From: Calothrix sp. 336/3 | GTDB taxonomy: Bacteria; Cyanobacteriota; Cyanobacteriia; Cyanobacteriales; Nostocaceae | Reading direction: 5' to 3' | Assembly: GCF_000734895.2 (NCBI RefSeq) | Contig: NZ_CP011382.1 | Span: forward strand, 3,574,700 to 3,638,699 | Length of the DNA stretch: 64,000 nucleotides | Shown: piece by piece, positions 8,835 through 18,410 of the stretch | Position numbering within the stretch: the stretch's first letter is position 1 | How the letters are laid out: each line of letters begins with the position of its first letter | Made by a program: the position numbers and the translations under genes | The notes under the pieces: generated by a model | The model's input: only the letters and a program-made list of their open reading frames with translations | What the model was told of the DNA's origin: nothing | Database searches by the model: none

Positions 8835-9755
8835 TTATATATCATCAAAATCTGAAGAATTGTCCGACTCATCATCTTTACGGTCATTGCGGTCTACAGG
8901 TTTGTATTCTACATAGTCCGTGGGAATAACGTCATCATCCTGTGGAATACGTGTTTCTGAGTCATTACTGGGACGACGTTTTCTGGGTTTGGGGTTGTAG
9001 GGTTCTTCGTCACGAATTTCTGGACGAGAGGGACTACTACGTCTAGTTGGTCTTTGTTCCTGATTCCGTTCAGGGTTTTCCCAATCATCGGAAGTTCTAG
9101 AGGAGGATGAACCCCAGTTATCCTGTTCATTTCTCTCGCTGTTGCGACTTCCGGAACGGGAATTACGGCGTTTTGTTGGTTTTTCGGCTTCGCTTTTATC
9201 TGTTAGGGAGCTACGTTCGGAACGACGGGGTGGTTCGTCTTCATAGTAATTATCTCGCGAAGGGCGGCTATCCCGACTACCGCGAATACGTCGAGGTTGG
9301 GGTTCTTCCTCGTAGTAATCATCATCGTAGGGTAAGGGTTCTAGGTCATCCTCTACCTCGGCATTGTAACGTGACCTCGTTTTATATTTGTAATTGTTGC
9401 TAACTGGGCGATCGTCATCCACAATTTTGGTATTGCGTTTTGCCTGCTCCGTGGCAATACCTCGCAAACGGATACTTTCCACTGCGAAGAATACCGTGGA
9501 ACCCACCAGCAGTAATTGCCCAAATTGCAGAATTGGGTCTAAACGCCAACCTTGAAATATTAAGATGAAGCCGCAGAGTAAACCCACCGCAGCAAAAAAT
9601 ATGTCTTGGTCGCGGGAGAGTTCTGGACGTACAGAACGTAAAAAATATAGTGCTGCCCCAGCTACAGCCAAGCAAATTCCAAGAACACTGGCTGAGTTCG
9701 CCCCAAAGTTTACTTGAGCCAGCATACTGGCTGAATTCAGCCCAAAAGTTACCAT
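8835..9755 (-). CDS. ycf66: Ycf66 family protein
   Basis: 306 aa. The first 110 residues are the conserved Ycf66 core, with three hydrophobic segments and the block FLRSVRPELSRDQDIFF followed by FILIFQGWRLDPILQFGQ. The remaining roughly 190 residues are a highly charged, low-complexity tail rich in Arg, Ser, Asp, Glu and Pro (for example RRSERSSLTDKSE), probably disordered. Ycf66 occurs in cyanobacteria and some plastids; its role is not established. An internal ATG ten codons in (MLAQVNFG) is an alternative start, but the upstream MVTFGLNSAS is typical of relatives as well. Confidence 0.9.
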   Translation of the reverse strand: MVTFGLNSASMLAQVNFGANSASVLGICLAVAGAALYFLRSVRPELSRDQDIFFAAVGLLCGFILIFQGWRLDPILQFGQLLLVGSTVFFAVESIRLRGIATEQAKRNTKIVDDDRPVSNNYKYKTRSRYNAEVEDDLEPLPYDDDYYEEEPQPRRIRGSRDSRPSRDNYYEDEPPRRSERSSLTDKSEAEKPTKRRNSRSGSRNSERNEQDNWGSSSSRTSDDWENPERNQEQRPTRRSSPSRPEIRDEEPYNPKPRKRRPSNDSETRIPQDDDVIPTDYVEYKPVDRNDRKDDESDNSSDFDDI

Positions 9756-9833
9756 GGTGATTTTCCTAATATCTAATCTATGTTAGCGAGTCAGTATTTA
9801 AATCTCTACTGTAACTAAACACAATATAATTTT

Positions 9834-9884
9834 AGAGACGCGAAACGACTTCGCTCTGAAATTGACGAAGGTTTGCGCGTCTCT
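9834..9884. repeat. Palindromic stem-loop repeat (AGAGACGCG type)
   Basis: AGAGACGCG at 9834-9842 pairs with CGCGTCTCT at 9876-9884. The stem continues inside through AAAC/GTTT and CTTCG/CGAAG around a 12-base loop. Hairpins with GCGTCTCT arms are a dispersed repeat type in filamentous cyanobacterial genomes. It lies between psbX and ycf66, so it may also end psbX transcription, although no T-run follows on that strand. Confidence 0.6.
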
Positions 9885-9942
9885 AGTCTGGCGATCGCCT
9901 AACAAATAATTAATACCAGAGCCGATTTGACCTGGGTTTATC

Positions 9943-10062
9943 TTAAAAACGCTGGATTTTATCTTTTTGGCTGATAAAAATCAAACCAACGGTGGCTGGG
10001 ATAACAACAATGACTGTACCCCAAACTAGACTCCAAAGGAAATTTGATAAAGAAGCTGTCAT
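9943..10062 (-). CDS. psbX: Photosystem II protein PsbX
   Basis: A 39-aa single-span thylakoid protein read directly from the sequence. It starts [15 protein letters not shown], has one hydrophobic helix ([15 protein letters not shown]) and ends SQKDKIQRF, matching the cyanobacterial PsbX consensus along its whole length. PsbX sits at the edge of the photosystem II core near cytochrome b559 and influences the quinone sites. It is too short for common gene-length cut-offs. Same strand as ycf66, which follows at 9755. Confidence 0.93.
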   Translation of the reverse strand: MTASLSNFLWSLVWGTVIVVIPATVGLIFISQKDKIQRF

Positions 10063-10405
10063 ACAAATCAACCTTTTTTTACACACTTCAAATTAATTCT
10101 AATAGTCTATTACATCCTTGAGAAGCAGGTTGACAGGAAAATATGCTGAGGACTATGCCAGACTGCGAGCAATTCTCTGTTCTGTATTGACCTGAGACTA
10201 TAAATTCTTGACTTGCCCCATAGAGATAAAATGAGAGAAAATACTTCACAAAACTTAAAACTGTGATTTTTAGCTCTTAGACTGACTTAAAAATAGGAAT
10301 AGAGTGAAAGGGAAAAGATTTATAATCCTCTGGCAAAATGTTTCTTCTAACCCTGTCTCCTTTGTCTGCTAGGAGTGTAATTTCTCAAAAAGGCTGTAAT
10401 CACCC
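10063..10405. other. Divergent spacer psbX / yggT
   Basis: About 340 bases between the start of psbX (minus) and the start of the YggT gene (plus). It must contain both promoters. No further gene or clear structured element was seen. Confidence 0.5.
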
Positions 10406-10693
10406 ATGAATAGCATAGATGTCACTGCTTTGATTCTAGGACTCACACTCGGTGTGATGGTGTTCCTATTTATATTCCGGATAATTTTGACCTGGTATCC
10501 CCAAGTTGATTTACAACGGTTTCCTTTCTCTGTGATTGCCATACCCACAGAACCCTTTTTGATTCCATTACGGAAAATAGTTCCACCGATTGGAGGTGTG
10601 GACATTTCCCCGATTATTTGTGTGGGTGTCTTTAGCTTTGTCCGGGAAATTCTCCTGGGTCAACAAGGTCTGTTGACGATGATGACCCATTAA
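10406..10693 (+). CDS. YggT family membrane protein
   Basis: 95 aa with two hydrophobic segments flanking the family motif: FRIILTWYP in the first helix region, then RFPFSVIAIPTEPFLIPLRKIVPPIGGVDISPII. YggT/Ycf19 proteins are small integral membrane proteins. In cyanobacteria and plastids, relatives take part in thylakoid organisation or cytochrome b6f haem assembly (CCB3 type), and in other bacteria in cell division or osmotic tolerance. Which applies here is open. Single gene, convergent with accC. Confidence 0.85.
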   Translation: MNSIDVTALILGLTLGVMVFLFIFRIILTWYPQVDLQRFPFSVIAIPTEPFLIPLRKIVPPIGGVDISPIICVGVFSFVREILLGQQGLLTMMTH

Positions 10694-10799
10694 ACTTATA
10701 CAATGTCAACAAAAAATGACGGGTGTAGTGTGAGCGCTCAGTTGAAGGCTGCCCGCACTACCTCATATGCATCAAAATCAAATTGACAGAGTACCAGAA

Positions 10800-12146
10800 C
10801 TATAAACCTTTCATATCTTGGATAAAGCTGGTATAGACCTGACCCGCTAAAAACTGCTGATTTTCCATAATTTTCTGATGGAAACTGATAGTTGTTGGTA
10901 GACCTGTAATCGCACATTCCCGTAATGCTCGTTTCATACGGTTAATTGCTGTGTTTCTATCCGGACCCCAAACAATTAACTTACCAATAAGAGAGTCATA
11001 GTAGGGTGGGATTTGATAATCAGTATAAACGTGGGAATCAATACGCACACCAGGACCTCCGGGAGGTAAGTAACCACTGATTCTACCGGGTGCAGGACGG
11101 AAGTCATGGTCTGGATCTTCAGCATTAATCCGACATTCAATGGCATGACCTCGTAATACTACCTGTTCTTGGGTCAATCTTAATCTTTCACCCTGGGCAA
11201 CACGGATTTGTTCGCCGACTAAATCAATTCCCGTAATCATTTCCGTAACTGGGTGTTCTACCTGAATCCGAGTATTCATTTCCATAAAGTAGAACTTGCC
11301 GGATTTGTCCAGGAGAAACTCTATAGTTCCAGCACCAGTGTAATTGATGAATTTTGCTGCTTTAACGGCAGCATCTCCCATTTTCTCCCGTAATTCCGGG
11401 TCAAGGGCAGGACTAGGTGCTTCCTCCAGGAGTTTTTGGTTGCGACGTTGAATAGAACAATCCCGTTCTCCCAGGTGAATCACATTGCCGTAATTATCTG
11501 CCAGAATTTGAAACTCTATGTGTCGGGGACGCTCAATAAACTTTTCCAGATAAACTCCAGAGTTGCCAAAAGCTGCACCTGCTTCTCCCTGAGCTTGTTG
11601 GAAAAGTCTAATAAAATCCTCTTCTGCGTGTACTAAACGCATTCCTCGTCCACCACCACCAGCGGTAGCTTTAATCATTACCGGATAGCCAATTTGACTG
11701 GCGATCGCCAAACCCTCTTGTTCCGAAGTTACCAAACCATCACTACCAGGAACCGTAGGAACTCCAGCTCTTTGCATGGTTTCTTTGGCGGTTGATTTAT
11801 CCCCCATCAAACGAATTGCTTCCGGTGAAGGACCAATAAAAGCAATATGGTGGTCAGCACAGATTTCCGCAAACTTGGCATTCTCTGCTAAAAAGCCATA
11901 TCCAGGATGAATAGCCGTAGCATTGCGAGTCAAAGCCGCTGCAATGATATTAGGAATATTCAAATAGCTTTTACCACTAGCCGCATCACCAATACAAACA
12001 GCTTCATCAGCTAATTGTACGTGCAACGCATTCCGATCCACAGTAGAGTGTACAGCAACCGTTGCAATCCCCATTTCTTCACAAGCTCGGAGAATGCGAA
12101 GCGCAATTTCTCCCCGATTAGCAATTAAAACCTTATCAAACTTCAT
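10800..12146 (-). CDS. accC: Acetyl-CoA carboxylase, biotin carboxylase subunit
   Basis: 448 aa, the standard AccC length. It carboxylates the biotin on AccB using ATP and bicarbonate, the first step of fatty acid synthesis. Visible in order: the N-terminal biotin-carboxylase fold ([19 protein letters not shown]), the ATP-grasp glycine loop [10 protein letters not shown] near residue 165, the EFQILAD and ERDCSIQRR blocks, and the catalytic [15 protein letters not shown]. The C-terminal domain is complete. It is a stand-alone gene, as in most cyanobacteria, where the acc subunits are scattered. Confidence 0.96.
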   Translation of the reverse strand: MKFDKVLIANRGEIALRILRACEEMGIATVAVHSTVDRNALHVQLADEAVCIGDAASGKSYLNIPNIIAAALTRNATAIHPGYGFLAENAKFAEICADHHIAFIGPSPEAIRLMGDKSTAKETMQRAGVPTVPGSDGLVTSEQEGLAIASQIGYPVMIKATAGGGGRGMRLVHAEEDFIRLFQQAQGEAGAAFGNSGVYLEKFIERPRHIEFQILADNYGNVIHLGERDCSIQRRNQKLLEEAPSPALDPELREKMGDAAVKAAKFINYTGAGTIEFLLDKSGKFYFMEMNTRIQVEHPVTEMITGIDLVGEQIRVAQGERLRLTQEQVVLRGHAIECRINAEDPDHDFRPAPGRISGYLPPGGPGVRIDSHVYTDYQIPPYYDSLIGKLIVWGPDRNTAINRMKRALRECAITGLPTTISFHQKIMENQQFLAGQVYTSFIQDMKGL

Positions 12147-12609
12147 CTCTTAGCTTTAAATACTTAATCCAGTCGATTAACATTTTCCCTCGGTTGGCAA
12201 TCATGCCGACACCTGATTGCGAATTCTTGCAGAGGAAGCAGGTTCAAAGTCACAGAAGTGAAATACTTAACAAAACTTGCTAACCTTCTGAACTTTCGGA
12301 TGCCAACCCCTGGATTCTAGTATTTTGCAGATGGTCTGTGTGATTACTCGACCTAGGGTTGTTTTCCATAGCATCCTGCGTCCCATAGTGTAACTGACTT
12401 CCTGAACTGTGTTCTAATTCGCCGCTATTACCTTCACCTTTTTTAATATCACTCCTAGGATGACTTTATTTCTGTCAGTTATATATACTCTCTGAAATTT
12501 TTTTTGTATTTTCTCAAAAAATGGGTGATACTTGACCATTTCCCATTTTCCCATTTACAACATCTCAGATTTACTGTATAATCAATTTTTGTTTGAATAA
12601 ATATAGCTT
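12147..12609. other. Spacer upstream of accC and tRNA-Leu
   Basis: About 460 bases between the divergent accC and tRNA-Leu genes. The tRNA promoter (12554-12582) lies at its right edge. The rest shows no gene. Confidence 0.5.
12554..12582 (+). promoter_or_regulatory. Sigma70-type promoter of tRNA-Leu
   Basis: TTTACA at 12554-12559 and a perfect TATAAT at 12577-12582 are separated by 17 bases, the ideal spacing. The expected start of transcription is about 12589, some 20 bases before the tRNA, giving a short leader for RNase P. Confidence 0.75.
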
Positions 12610-12690
12610 GCGGATGTGGCGGAATTGGTATACGCGCACGTTTGAGGGGCGTGTGGCTTTGCCTTGCGAGTTCGAGTCTCGCCATCCGCA
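12610..12690 (+). tRNA. tRNA-Leu (anticodon GAG)
   Basis: Acceptor arms GCGGATG (5') and CATCCGC (3') pair fully, with A as discriminator. The anticodon arm CACGT / GCGTG closes a seven-base loop TTGAGGG with anticodon GAG, reading CUC and CUU. A long variable arm (TGGCTTTGCC region) marks class II tRNA-Leu, and GCGAG TTCGAGT CTCGC is the T arm. CCA is not encoded. A run of six T follows immediately and probably ends transcription. Confidence 0.97.
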
Positions 12691-12911
12691 TTTTTTAGTT
12701 ACCAGTCTTAATGATTGGCTTACTATATTGCGCTTATTACTATCTCCTTGCTGTCATTCTTCGGTAAAGGGTATTTTTTGCTAGCCAAATCATATCCTAT
12801 TCCCAGGATGTAAAAGGTTATCACCAGAAAAATATCGATTTATCACCTCTACTTACCATTCATGACTTCAGTTATGCTTTTATAGAAGTAGGTGAAGTTT
12901 TGTAAATAACC

Positions 12912-13538
12912 TTGACTGCAACTTTTACGCCAACAAATAACCCAACATTGCCAACTGCATGGCATCGTCTCTCTCCCGATTGGCAAGGGGGGGAAGAAGT
13001 GGTACAGCAGGGTTTATCCCATAAACAGATGGCACCTTCTTGGCAACTGCTACTTTTGGGTGATGGTTCCCCCACAAGGCATTTACAGCTACTGACGGGA
13101 GAGCCGACAGAAGTAGATGTGATTGATATGTCCCTAGTTGGGAAAGATTTGGATGGAGCTCCAGAACTTATAGAAACCATTCCAGGACCAAGATTACGAC
13201 GACAGGTTTGGCTACGTACAGCTTCTGGTCAGCGATTAGCCTATGCAACCTCCTGGTGGGAAGCATCCCATGTAGATGAGTACTTACAAAATCGCTCATT
13301 GCCAATATGGGCAAGTTTGGCTAGATTGCGAACAGAACTATATCGAGATGTACAAGGGGTCTATTTTGGCTATTCAGAAGCTCTTCAGGCTGGCTTCAAT
13401 CAAAAGGGACCTTTTTGGGGAAGGCATTATCTATTTTGGCATCATGGGCAACCTTTAACCCTAATTTATGAAGTTTTTTCACCTTATTTGACTAGGTATC
13501 TTGGTCCAATGCAATTGGATAATGCTGATGCTGGTTAA
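12912..13538 (+). CDS. Chorismate lyase-like protein (DUF98 / UbiC-related)
   Basis: About 208 aa. The fold signature of the cyanobacterial chorismate pyruvate-lyase group is seen: LQLLTGEPTEVDVIDMS, PGPRLRRQVWLRTASGQRLAYATSWW and SLPIWASLARLRTELYRDVQGVYFG. In Synechocystis the homologous enzyme makes 4-hydroxybenzoate, the head group precursor of plastoquinone. There is no ATG in the N-terminal part. The TTG at 12912 follows a stop by 6 bases and has AGGTGAAG about 15 bases before it; another TTG lies 13 codons further in. The true start is therefore uncertain. Confidence 0.82.
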   Translation: MTATFTPTNNPTLPTAWHRLSPDWQGGEEVVQQGLSHKQMAPSWQLLLLGDGSPTRHLQLLTGEPTEVDVIDMSLVGKDLDGAPELIETIPGPRLRRQVWLRTASGQRLAYATSWWEASHVDEYLQNRSLPIWASLARLRTELYRDVQGVYFGYSEALQAGFNQKGPFWGRHYLFWHHGQPLTLIYEVFSPYLTRYLGPMQLDNADAG

Positions 13539-14000
13539 TATGGTGAAATTATGATGTGGATGGAGGTTGAGTGCAAGGGATGGGCAATCCCGGAGTAATG
13601 CCGTAGGAATTATAATCACTATACTAGTTGGCGAAAGCCTGCTAGAGAGAATTCTGGCGTAAATTACAAAATCTCTATGATTTTCAGCCGAGTACTGTCA
13701 ATGAGTTCTGTATTTATCTGTATTCATTTCATCCCTTAAGCTGAGGGGAAAAGAGATTTAGCTTTTGATAACTCAGTGTTGTTATACCTGAACTTGCTTG
13801 TTCAAACAAAGAGCAATATCTTAAATTTCAGGAGAAGGCACTGGTTATCAAACTGATTAACATAGTATTGCTCAAATAAATATTAAATCTATCAGGTAAG
13901 TAAAAATTCAGGCTCATCAGTCTGAATATTGACTTGAATTCAACTCTGATTTGCTCCGTAAAAATAATATCTACTTTAGACTGCTATTTATTGACTCCGG
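13539..14000. other. Spacer between chorismate lyase-like gene and ccmO
   Basis: About 460 bases between convergent genes. No open frame, tRNA or strong terminator was recognised. Confidence 0.5.
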
Positions 14001-14816
14001 CTAGGGTCTGCCTTCATCGTCATTTCCATAATACTCTTCTATGATTTTCTCGGCTAATTGATTTCGCTGAGGTAATTCAACAAACTCCACTTCTTGAATT
14101 GGGGGCAATTGAATTAACTCCATTTCTTTTATGGGTTCTTTAATATCTAGTGGGAATTTGAGTGGTTGACGTTCTTCAATCCAGCAACTGGCGACAGGTA
14201 AAGTTTCTTCCAACTCATCCAAGGGTCGAGGGATAACCATGACAGCATTTAATTCCCCAATCCGTTCTGCCTCATACATTCCTGCTTCTACAGCCACAGC
14301 GACATTTGCTACAGAACCACGAATAATGGCTGTACACAAACCACCGCCAATTTTTTCATAGGCTGCTAATTGAACATCGGCTGCTTTTAACATCGCATCA
14401 GCTGCCCCTACCATGGCTGGGAAGCCCCGTGTTTCTACTAATCCAATGGCTTGATTACTTAAGCGACTATAGCTGCTACCTTCGCTTAATTCAGTGATGC
14501 GGCTGGTTATGGGTAGGACAATATTTAAATTCGGAAAAGGGCGGGGAATTACTAAACTAGAAACGTACTGGTCAAACTGCTTGGCTGTTTGTTCTCCAGA
14601 TTCCACAGCTAGACGTACATCCGCGATTCCACCTCGAACGATCGCCGTGCAATGTCCTCCACCAATTTTTTCGTAGCCGATTAAATGTACGCCTGCGGAC
14701 TTGAGCATCATATCAGCAGTACCAACGATCGCTGGAAAGCTTAGGGTTGAGACCAATCCTAGGGCTGTATCCTGATAGCGATCGCGTTGCCGTGACGCTT
14801 GACTGTATGCTTCCAT
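14001..14816 (-). CDS. ccmO: Carboxysome shell protein CcmO (tandem BMC domains)
   Basis: 271 aa with two BMC domains in a row. The first is at about residues 18-103 (ALGLVSTLSFPAIVGTADMMLKSAG, YEKIGGGHCTAIVRGG). The second is at about 122-207 (AIGLVETRGFPAMVGAADAMLKAAD, YEKIGGGLCTAIIRGS). A C-terminal extension of about 60 charged residues follows. CcmO is a pseudohexameric shell component needed for beta-carboxysome formation. Here it is the last gene of the ccm operon, 195 bases after ccmN. In several filamentous relatives it is encoded elsewhere. Confidence 0.95.
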   Translation of the reverse strand: MEAYSQASRQRDRYQDTALGLVSTLSFPAIVGTADMMLKSAGVHLIGYEKIGGGHCTAIVRGGIADVRLAVESGEQTAKQFDQYVSSLVIPRPFPNLNIVLPITSRITELSEGSSYSRLSNQAIGLVETRGFPAMVGAADAMLKAADVQLAAYEKIGGGLCTAIIRGSVANVAVAVEAGMYEAERIGELNAVMVIPRPLDELEETLPVASCWIEERQPLKFPLDIKEPIKEMELIQLPPIQEVEFVELPQRNQLAEKIIEEYYGNDDEGRP

Positions 14817-15011
14817 GCAAATTCTCCAGGAAGATAAATAAGGTCTGGGGGATTGGGTACTGGAAGTAAATTAATCCAGAATGCTGGTGAGAAAAATTAA
14901 CATAGAAAGATTTGTCGAGAGAAAGTCAGTAAGGAGAAAATTTTCCATACCAAACATTTCAATTCCCACACCCTCAATAGCATAGTTGCCGAATCCCTAT
15001 ACTTAATCTAA

Positions 15012-15737
15012 CTATTCCTCAGAGTTTGGGCTATGGAAAGACTGGCGGTGGGGAAATAATGTCACTAATAATCGCTGAATACTTCCTTGTCCATATATGT
15101 GAGCGCCAAAACTATTTGCTGATTCTGTAGGTGATTCAGAAGTAGTTTCAGGATTAATTGCGGAAGAAACTTCTTCTGAAGTTTCGGGATGATTATCTGA
15201 GTGATTTTCTTCTGGTTGTTGAGTGAGAATGGGGGAGTCAGGATTAGTAGGTACGGAGTTATCTTCACTATCCCAATAATCTTGATTTTCCAGTTCTAAA
15301 CTGATGTGTACCTTTTCTATCTGAGTTCCTGTTAGTAACTGAACTTGCTCTATTAGAGGTGTTGTGTTTTCTGGAAGCATTTCATGGCGACTGTCATCAC
15401 CTAAAACAGAACCAGGAGCGATAATTTTTCCCGACTCCACAGAGCAGTTAAACACGGTTGTTGCTGAACCAATACAAGCATTAGCGCCGATTGTACCTTG
15501 ACCAACCATCAGAAAACCGGCTCCCAGATTAGCTCCTGTTTGTATTTCCAGAGTTCCTTGATCAACAGTGAGGATTGCCCCCATACCGATACAAGCTCCT
15601 GCACCAATAATGATTTTGCTGTTTGGAGCTGCTTGGAGTATCACACCCGGAGCGATCGCCGCACTGGGATGAATAATCACCTCGCCACTGATGTAAGAAT
15701 CAAAGTTATCCCCTAGGCGCAGTGGCGGCACAGACAT
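15012..15737 (-). CDS. ccmN: Carboxysome assembly protein CcmN
   Basis: 241 aa. Residues about 20-130 form left-handed beta-helix hexapeptide repeats (IIHPSAAIAPGVIL, IGAGACIGMGAIL, IGANACIGSATTV). Next comes an acidic, Ser/Pro-rich linker (about 145-210). The end is an amphipathic helix, IYGQGSIQRLLVTLFPHRQ, which is the encapsulation peptide that binds CcmK2 shell hexamers. CcmN bridges the CcmM-Rubisco core to the shell. Here seven or eight residues follow the helix. Preceded by ccmM after 250 bases. Confidence 0.95.
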   Translation of the reverse strand: MSVPPLRLGDNFDSYISGEVIIHPSAAIAPGVILQAAPNSKIIIGAGACIGMGAILTVDQGTLEIQTGANLGAGFLMVGQGTIGANACIGSATTVFNCSVESGKIIAPGSVLGDDSRHEMLPENTTPLIEQVQLLTGTQIEKVHISLELENQDYWDSEDNSVPTNPDSPILTQQPEENHSDNHPETSEEVSSAINPETTSESPTESANSFGAHIYGQGSIQRLLVTLFPHRQSFHSPNSEE

Positions 15738-15988
15738 GAAATTTTAACCTCGGAAGCCGGACAAATAAGTGCTGAGAAATGGGTAATAACCTGCTAGCAG
15801 AATTCAGGAGTAGAGTTTTTAGTCTTTTCCCAGAAGTTTTTCCCTGACCCATCCCAGGCAAAAATCTCTGAATTCTGCAAAATCTATAATTAATACTGAG
15901 CAAGTGAAAAACCTCGCCGCCAAGGCAACCTGTGACGGCAGATTGGGATGTCACACAAGACGCTTTTGGAAATTCCGTCTAGGCTAGA

Positions 15989-17653
15989 CTAGGGGCGTTG
16001 AATAATTGTTTCCAGTACTCGACGCTTGGCTTTGGCATCAATGCCAATCAAACGAACATATTCACCTTGGTATTCAGCTAAAAGGGATTCTAAAGCTGCA
16101 ACTGCTTCTCTGTCGCTTCTAGCTTCAATTTGACCGCAGCTACTCCAGGAACCCATACGGAAACGACGTTCATCTACGTGTTCCGCACTGATTTTATTTC
16201 CACTTGCTAGTAGCTGTCGCAATTGGTCTACAACTTCTGCGCTGAGGCTAGTACTAGTGGTTGTAGCTGTTGCCGAACTTCCATAGGAAGAGGAACTGCT
16301 GCTAGTGAAGGATGACTTCCCACTGCTAGAGGGAGCTACTTGCCCGTTTGGTCTTTGAATAATGCTTTCTAAAACACGGCGCTTGGCTTTGGCATCAATA
16401 CCAATCAAACGCACGTATTCACCTTGATGAGTCACCATGCATTCTTCCAGAGCGCTGATAACTTCTTTGGTGGAACTGGATTCAATTGGTTGGCAGCTTT
16501 GCCAAGAACCTGTACGGAAACGACGCTCGTCTACGTGTTCTGTACCAATTTTGTAGCCACTAGCAAGCAGTTGACGAATTTGCTCGACGGTTTCGGCATT
16601 GAGGCTACCACTACCGTTTCCATTACCATTGCTGCTATAGCTGTTGCCATTGTTGCTAGCTGTCGCGGCTTTAAAGGTTGCGGGTGTACCAACAGTACCA
16701 TCTGGACGCTGAATGATGGTTTCTAGAACCCTACGTCTACCGTTAGGGTCGATACCAAACAGACGGACATACTCGCCGCTATGCTCTACTAGACAATCTT
16801 CTAGAGCTGCGATCGCCTCACCAATACTTCTAGCATCAACAGGTTTACAGCTAGTCCAAGAACCTGTACGGAACCGACGTTGGTCTACGTGTTCTGTACC
16901 AATCTTATACCCTCTATCTAACAGAAAGCGTAGTTGCTCTACTGTATCTGAACCCAAGCGATTGCCTGCCACTTCACTACTCCTTTCCAACTCAATCACA
17001 TCTAACTTTGTATAAGATTTAGCTGCTTCGTTCCGAATCGGTGCGATACACTTACTATCAGCAGCACATAGATAACCAGCTCGCAACGCTTGGTTAATGC
17101 CGACGACGTGTTCAGCAAAATGCTTATCCTGTGCCTGCACATCCGGCAGGCGATCGGCTTGTTGCTGACTGGTAATAATCGCTCCTGATGGTACGTACTT
17201 ACCTGGGGGTATAACCACATCTTGGATTAAAGCGTGCATCATCACGATGCAACCACTACCCACCTTGGCATTAAAGACCGTCGAGCGAAAACCAATAAAA
17301 CAGTTATCACCCACATAGCAAGGACCATGAATCAATGCCATGTGAGTGATGCAGTTATCTTTTCCCACCCATACCGAGTATTCTTGGTTATCATCACCAA
17401 CAACTCGACCTTGCTCCAAGCCGTGGATTACCACCCCATCTTGAATATTGGTATTTTCACCGATATAAAAGGGCGCACCCTCATCTGCCCGAATCGATGT
17501 TCCCGGAGCAATAATCACGTTAGCACCAATTTCCACATCCCCAATAATATGGGAAAAAGAATGGACAAACGCCGTTTTATCTATGTTTGGTTCAGCTAAA
17601 TTTCTTGACCACGGGGTTGGGGGTGCTGCCTCCGCCGTGCTGCGGACTGCCAT
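15989..17653 (-). CDS. ccmM: Carboxysome scaffold CcmM (M58 form): gamma-CA domain plus three RbcS-like repeats
   Basis: 554 aa. Residues 1-205 form a gamma-carbonic-anhydrase domain with candidate zinc ligands H77, H104 and H109, and C196/C202 in YLCAADSKC. These match the disulfide pair (C194/C200) that controls activity in Thermosynechococcus. Three small-subunit-like domains follow, each with the [14 protein letters not shown] and [10 protein letters not shown] pattern, joined by Ser/Gly/Asn-rich linkers. The repeats crosslink Rubisco in the condensate that nucleates carboxysomes. ATG at 17653 follows GAGGAGG with ideal spacing. An internal start gives the short form (separate entry). Confidence 0.97.
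   Translation of the reverse strand: MAVRSTAEAAPPTPWSRNLAEPNIDKTAFVHSFSHIIGDVEIGANVIIAPGTSIRADEGAPFYIGENTNIQDGVVIHGLEQGRVVGDDNQEYSVWVGKDNCITHMALIHGPCYVGDNCFIGFRSTVFNAKVGSGCIVMMHALIQDVVIPPGKYVPSGAIITSQQQADRLPDVQAQDKHFAEHVVGINQALRAGYLCAADSKCIAPIRNEAAKSYTKLDVIELERSSEVAGNRLGSDTVEQLRFLLDRGYKIGTEHVDQRRFRTGSWTSCKPVDARSIGEAIAALEDCLVEHSGEYVRLFGIDPNGRRRVLETIIQRPDGTVGTPATFKAATASNNGNSYSSNGNGNGSGSLNAETVEQIRQLLASGYKIGTEHVDERRFRTGSWQSCQPIESSSTKEVISALEECMVTHQGEYVRLIGIDAKAKRRVLESIIQRPNGQVAPSSSGKSSFTSSSSSSYGSSATATTTSTSLSAEVVDQLRQLLASGNKISAEHVDERRFRMGSWSSCGQIEARSDREAVAALESLLAEYQGEYVRLIGIDAKAKRRVLETIIQRP
16970..16988 (-). promoter_or_regulatory. ccmM: Internal ribosome site and GTG start for CcmM35
   Basis: On the minus strand AAAGGAG (16986-16980) is followed after seven bases by an in-frame GTG (16972-16970), codon 228 of ccmM. 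Translation from it gives 327 residues carrying exactly the three RbcS-like domains without the carbonic-anhydrase domain, the size of the known short form M35. The same arrangement, an internal start, is established in Synechococcus. Confidence 0.85.
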
Positions 17654-17753
17654 CGCGAGATTCCTCCTCAGTTGCTCTCAAGTCAACAGCCATCAGTTCA
17701 TAGCCAACAGAGAAAATACTATCGGCTTTTGACCTGAGACTTTTGACTACAAT

Positions 17754-18056
17754 TCATCGATATTGGTCTTTTTTGCTATAAATCAAGCGATTTTCAACGT
17801 TAACTGTATCTATAATCGCTACTACTGCCGCATCTACAGGACGTTGTTCGTTGCCAAGTATTTGACGGACTACACTGCCACGACTGACAAGTACCCACTC
17901 ATCTACTCCTGCACCCACGCTGTCTGCTGCCACTTCATACTCTGGCAAGACACGTCCTTCCTCATCCAATAATTGCAGCAACAGTAGCTTTACACCCCTG
18001 AGACTTGGATCTTTTTGGGTGCTGACTACTGTGCCACGAACTTTAGCAATTTGCAT
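17754..18056 (-). CDS. ccmL: Carboxysome vertex protein CcmL
   Basis: 100 aa, EutN/CcmL family; pentamers cap the shell vertices. Conserved features are the start MQIAKVRGTVVSTQK, the central GAGVDEWVLVSRGSVVRQI and the end AAVVAIIDTVNVENRLIY. It lies six bases after ccmK1, so it is translationally close-coupled, and 100 bases before ccmM. Confidence 0.96.
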   Translation of the reverse strand: MQIAKVRGTVVSTQKDPSLRGVKLLLLQLLDEEGRVLPEYEVAADSVGAGVDEWVLVSRGSVVRQILGNEQRPVDAAVVAIIDTVNVENRLIYSKKDQYR

Positions 18057-18062
18057 TACATT

Positions 18063-18410
18063 TTATGGTCTTCTACCACCAAAGGGACGAATGGCGTTTA
18101 CATTCTCCCGGAATTGTTCTACATCTTCTGTATAACGGATTGGCAGGACATATTCGAGGTTCTCATGGGGACGAGCAATAATGTGTGTTGACAGTACTTG
18201 TCCGCCATTAACTCGTTTTACCGATTCTACTCCAGCACCAACGGATGCTTGCACTTCAGAGACATCCCCACGAACGATAACTGTAACGCGACCGCTACCA
18301 ATTTTCTCATATCCCACTAGGGTGACGCGGGCTGCTTTCACCATTGCATCCGCTGCTTCTACCACAGCTGGAAAACCCAACGTTTCTACCATTCCCACTG
18401 CAATTGACAT
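18063..18410 (-). CDS. ccmK1: Carboxysome shell hexamer protein CcmK1
   Basis: 115 aa, a single BMC domain. [23 protein letters not shown] begins the fold; the pore loop region [14 protein letters not shown] and the [15 protein letters not shown] end are typical. A 14-residue C-terminal extension ending IRPFGGRRP distinguishes CcmK1 from the shorter CcmK2 upstream. It forms facets of the shell with a small central pore thought to pass bicarbonate. Confidence 0.95.
   Translation of the reverse strand: MSIAVGMVETLGFPAVVEAADAMVKAARVTLVGYEKIGSGRVTVIVRGDVSEVQASVGAGVESVKRVNGGQVLSTHIIARPHENLEYVLPIRYTEDVEQFRENVNAIRPFGGRRP

Noticed and set aside
12479-12691. Minus-strand frame of 70 codons
   Set aside because: Runs through the tRNA-Leu gene in antisense and has no family similarity.
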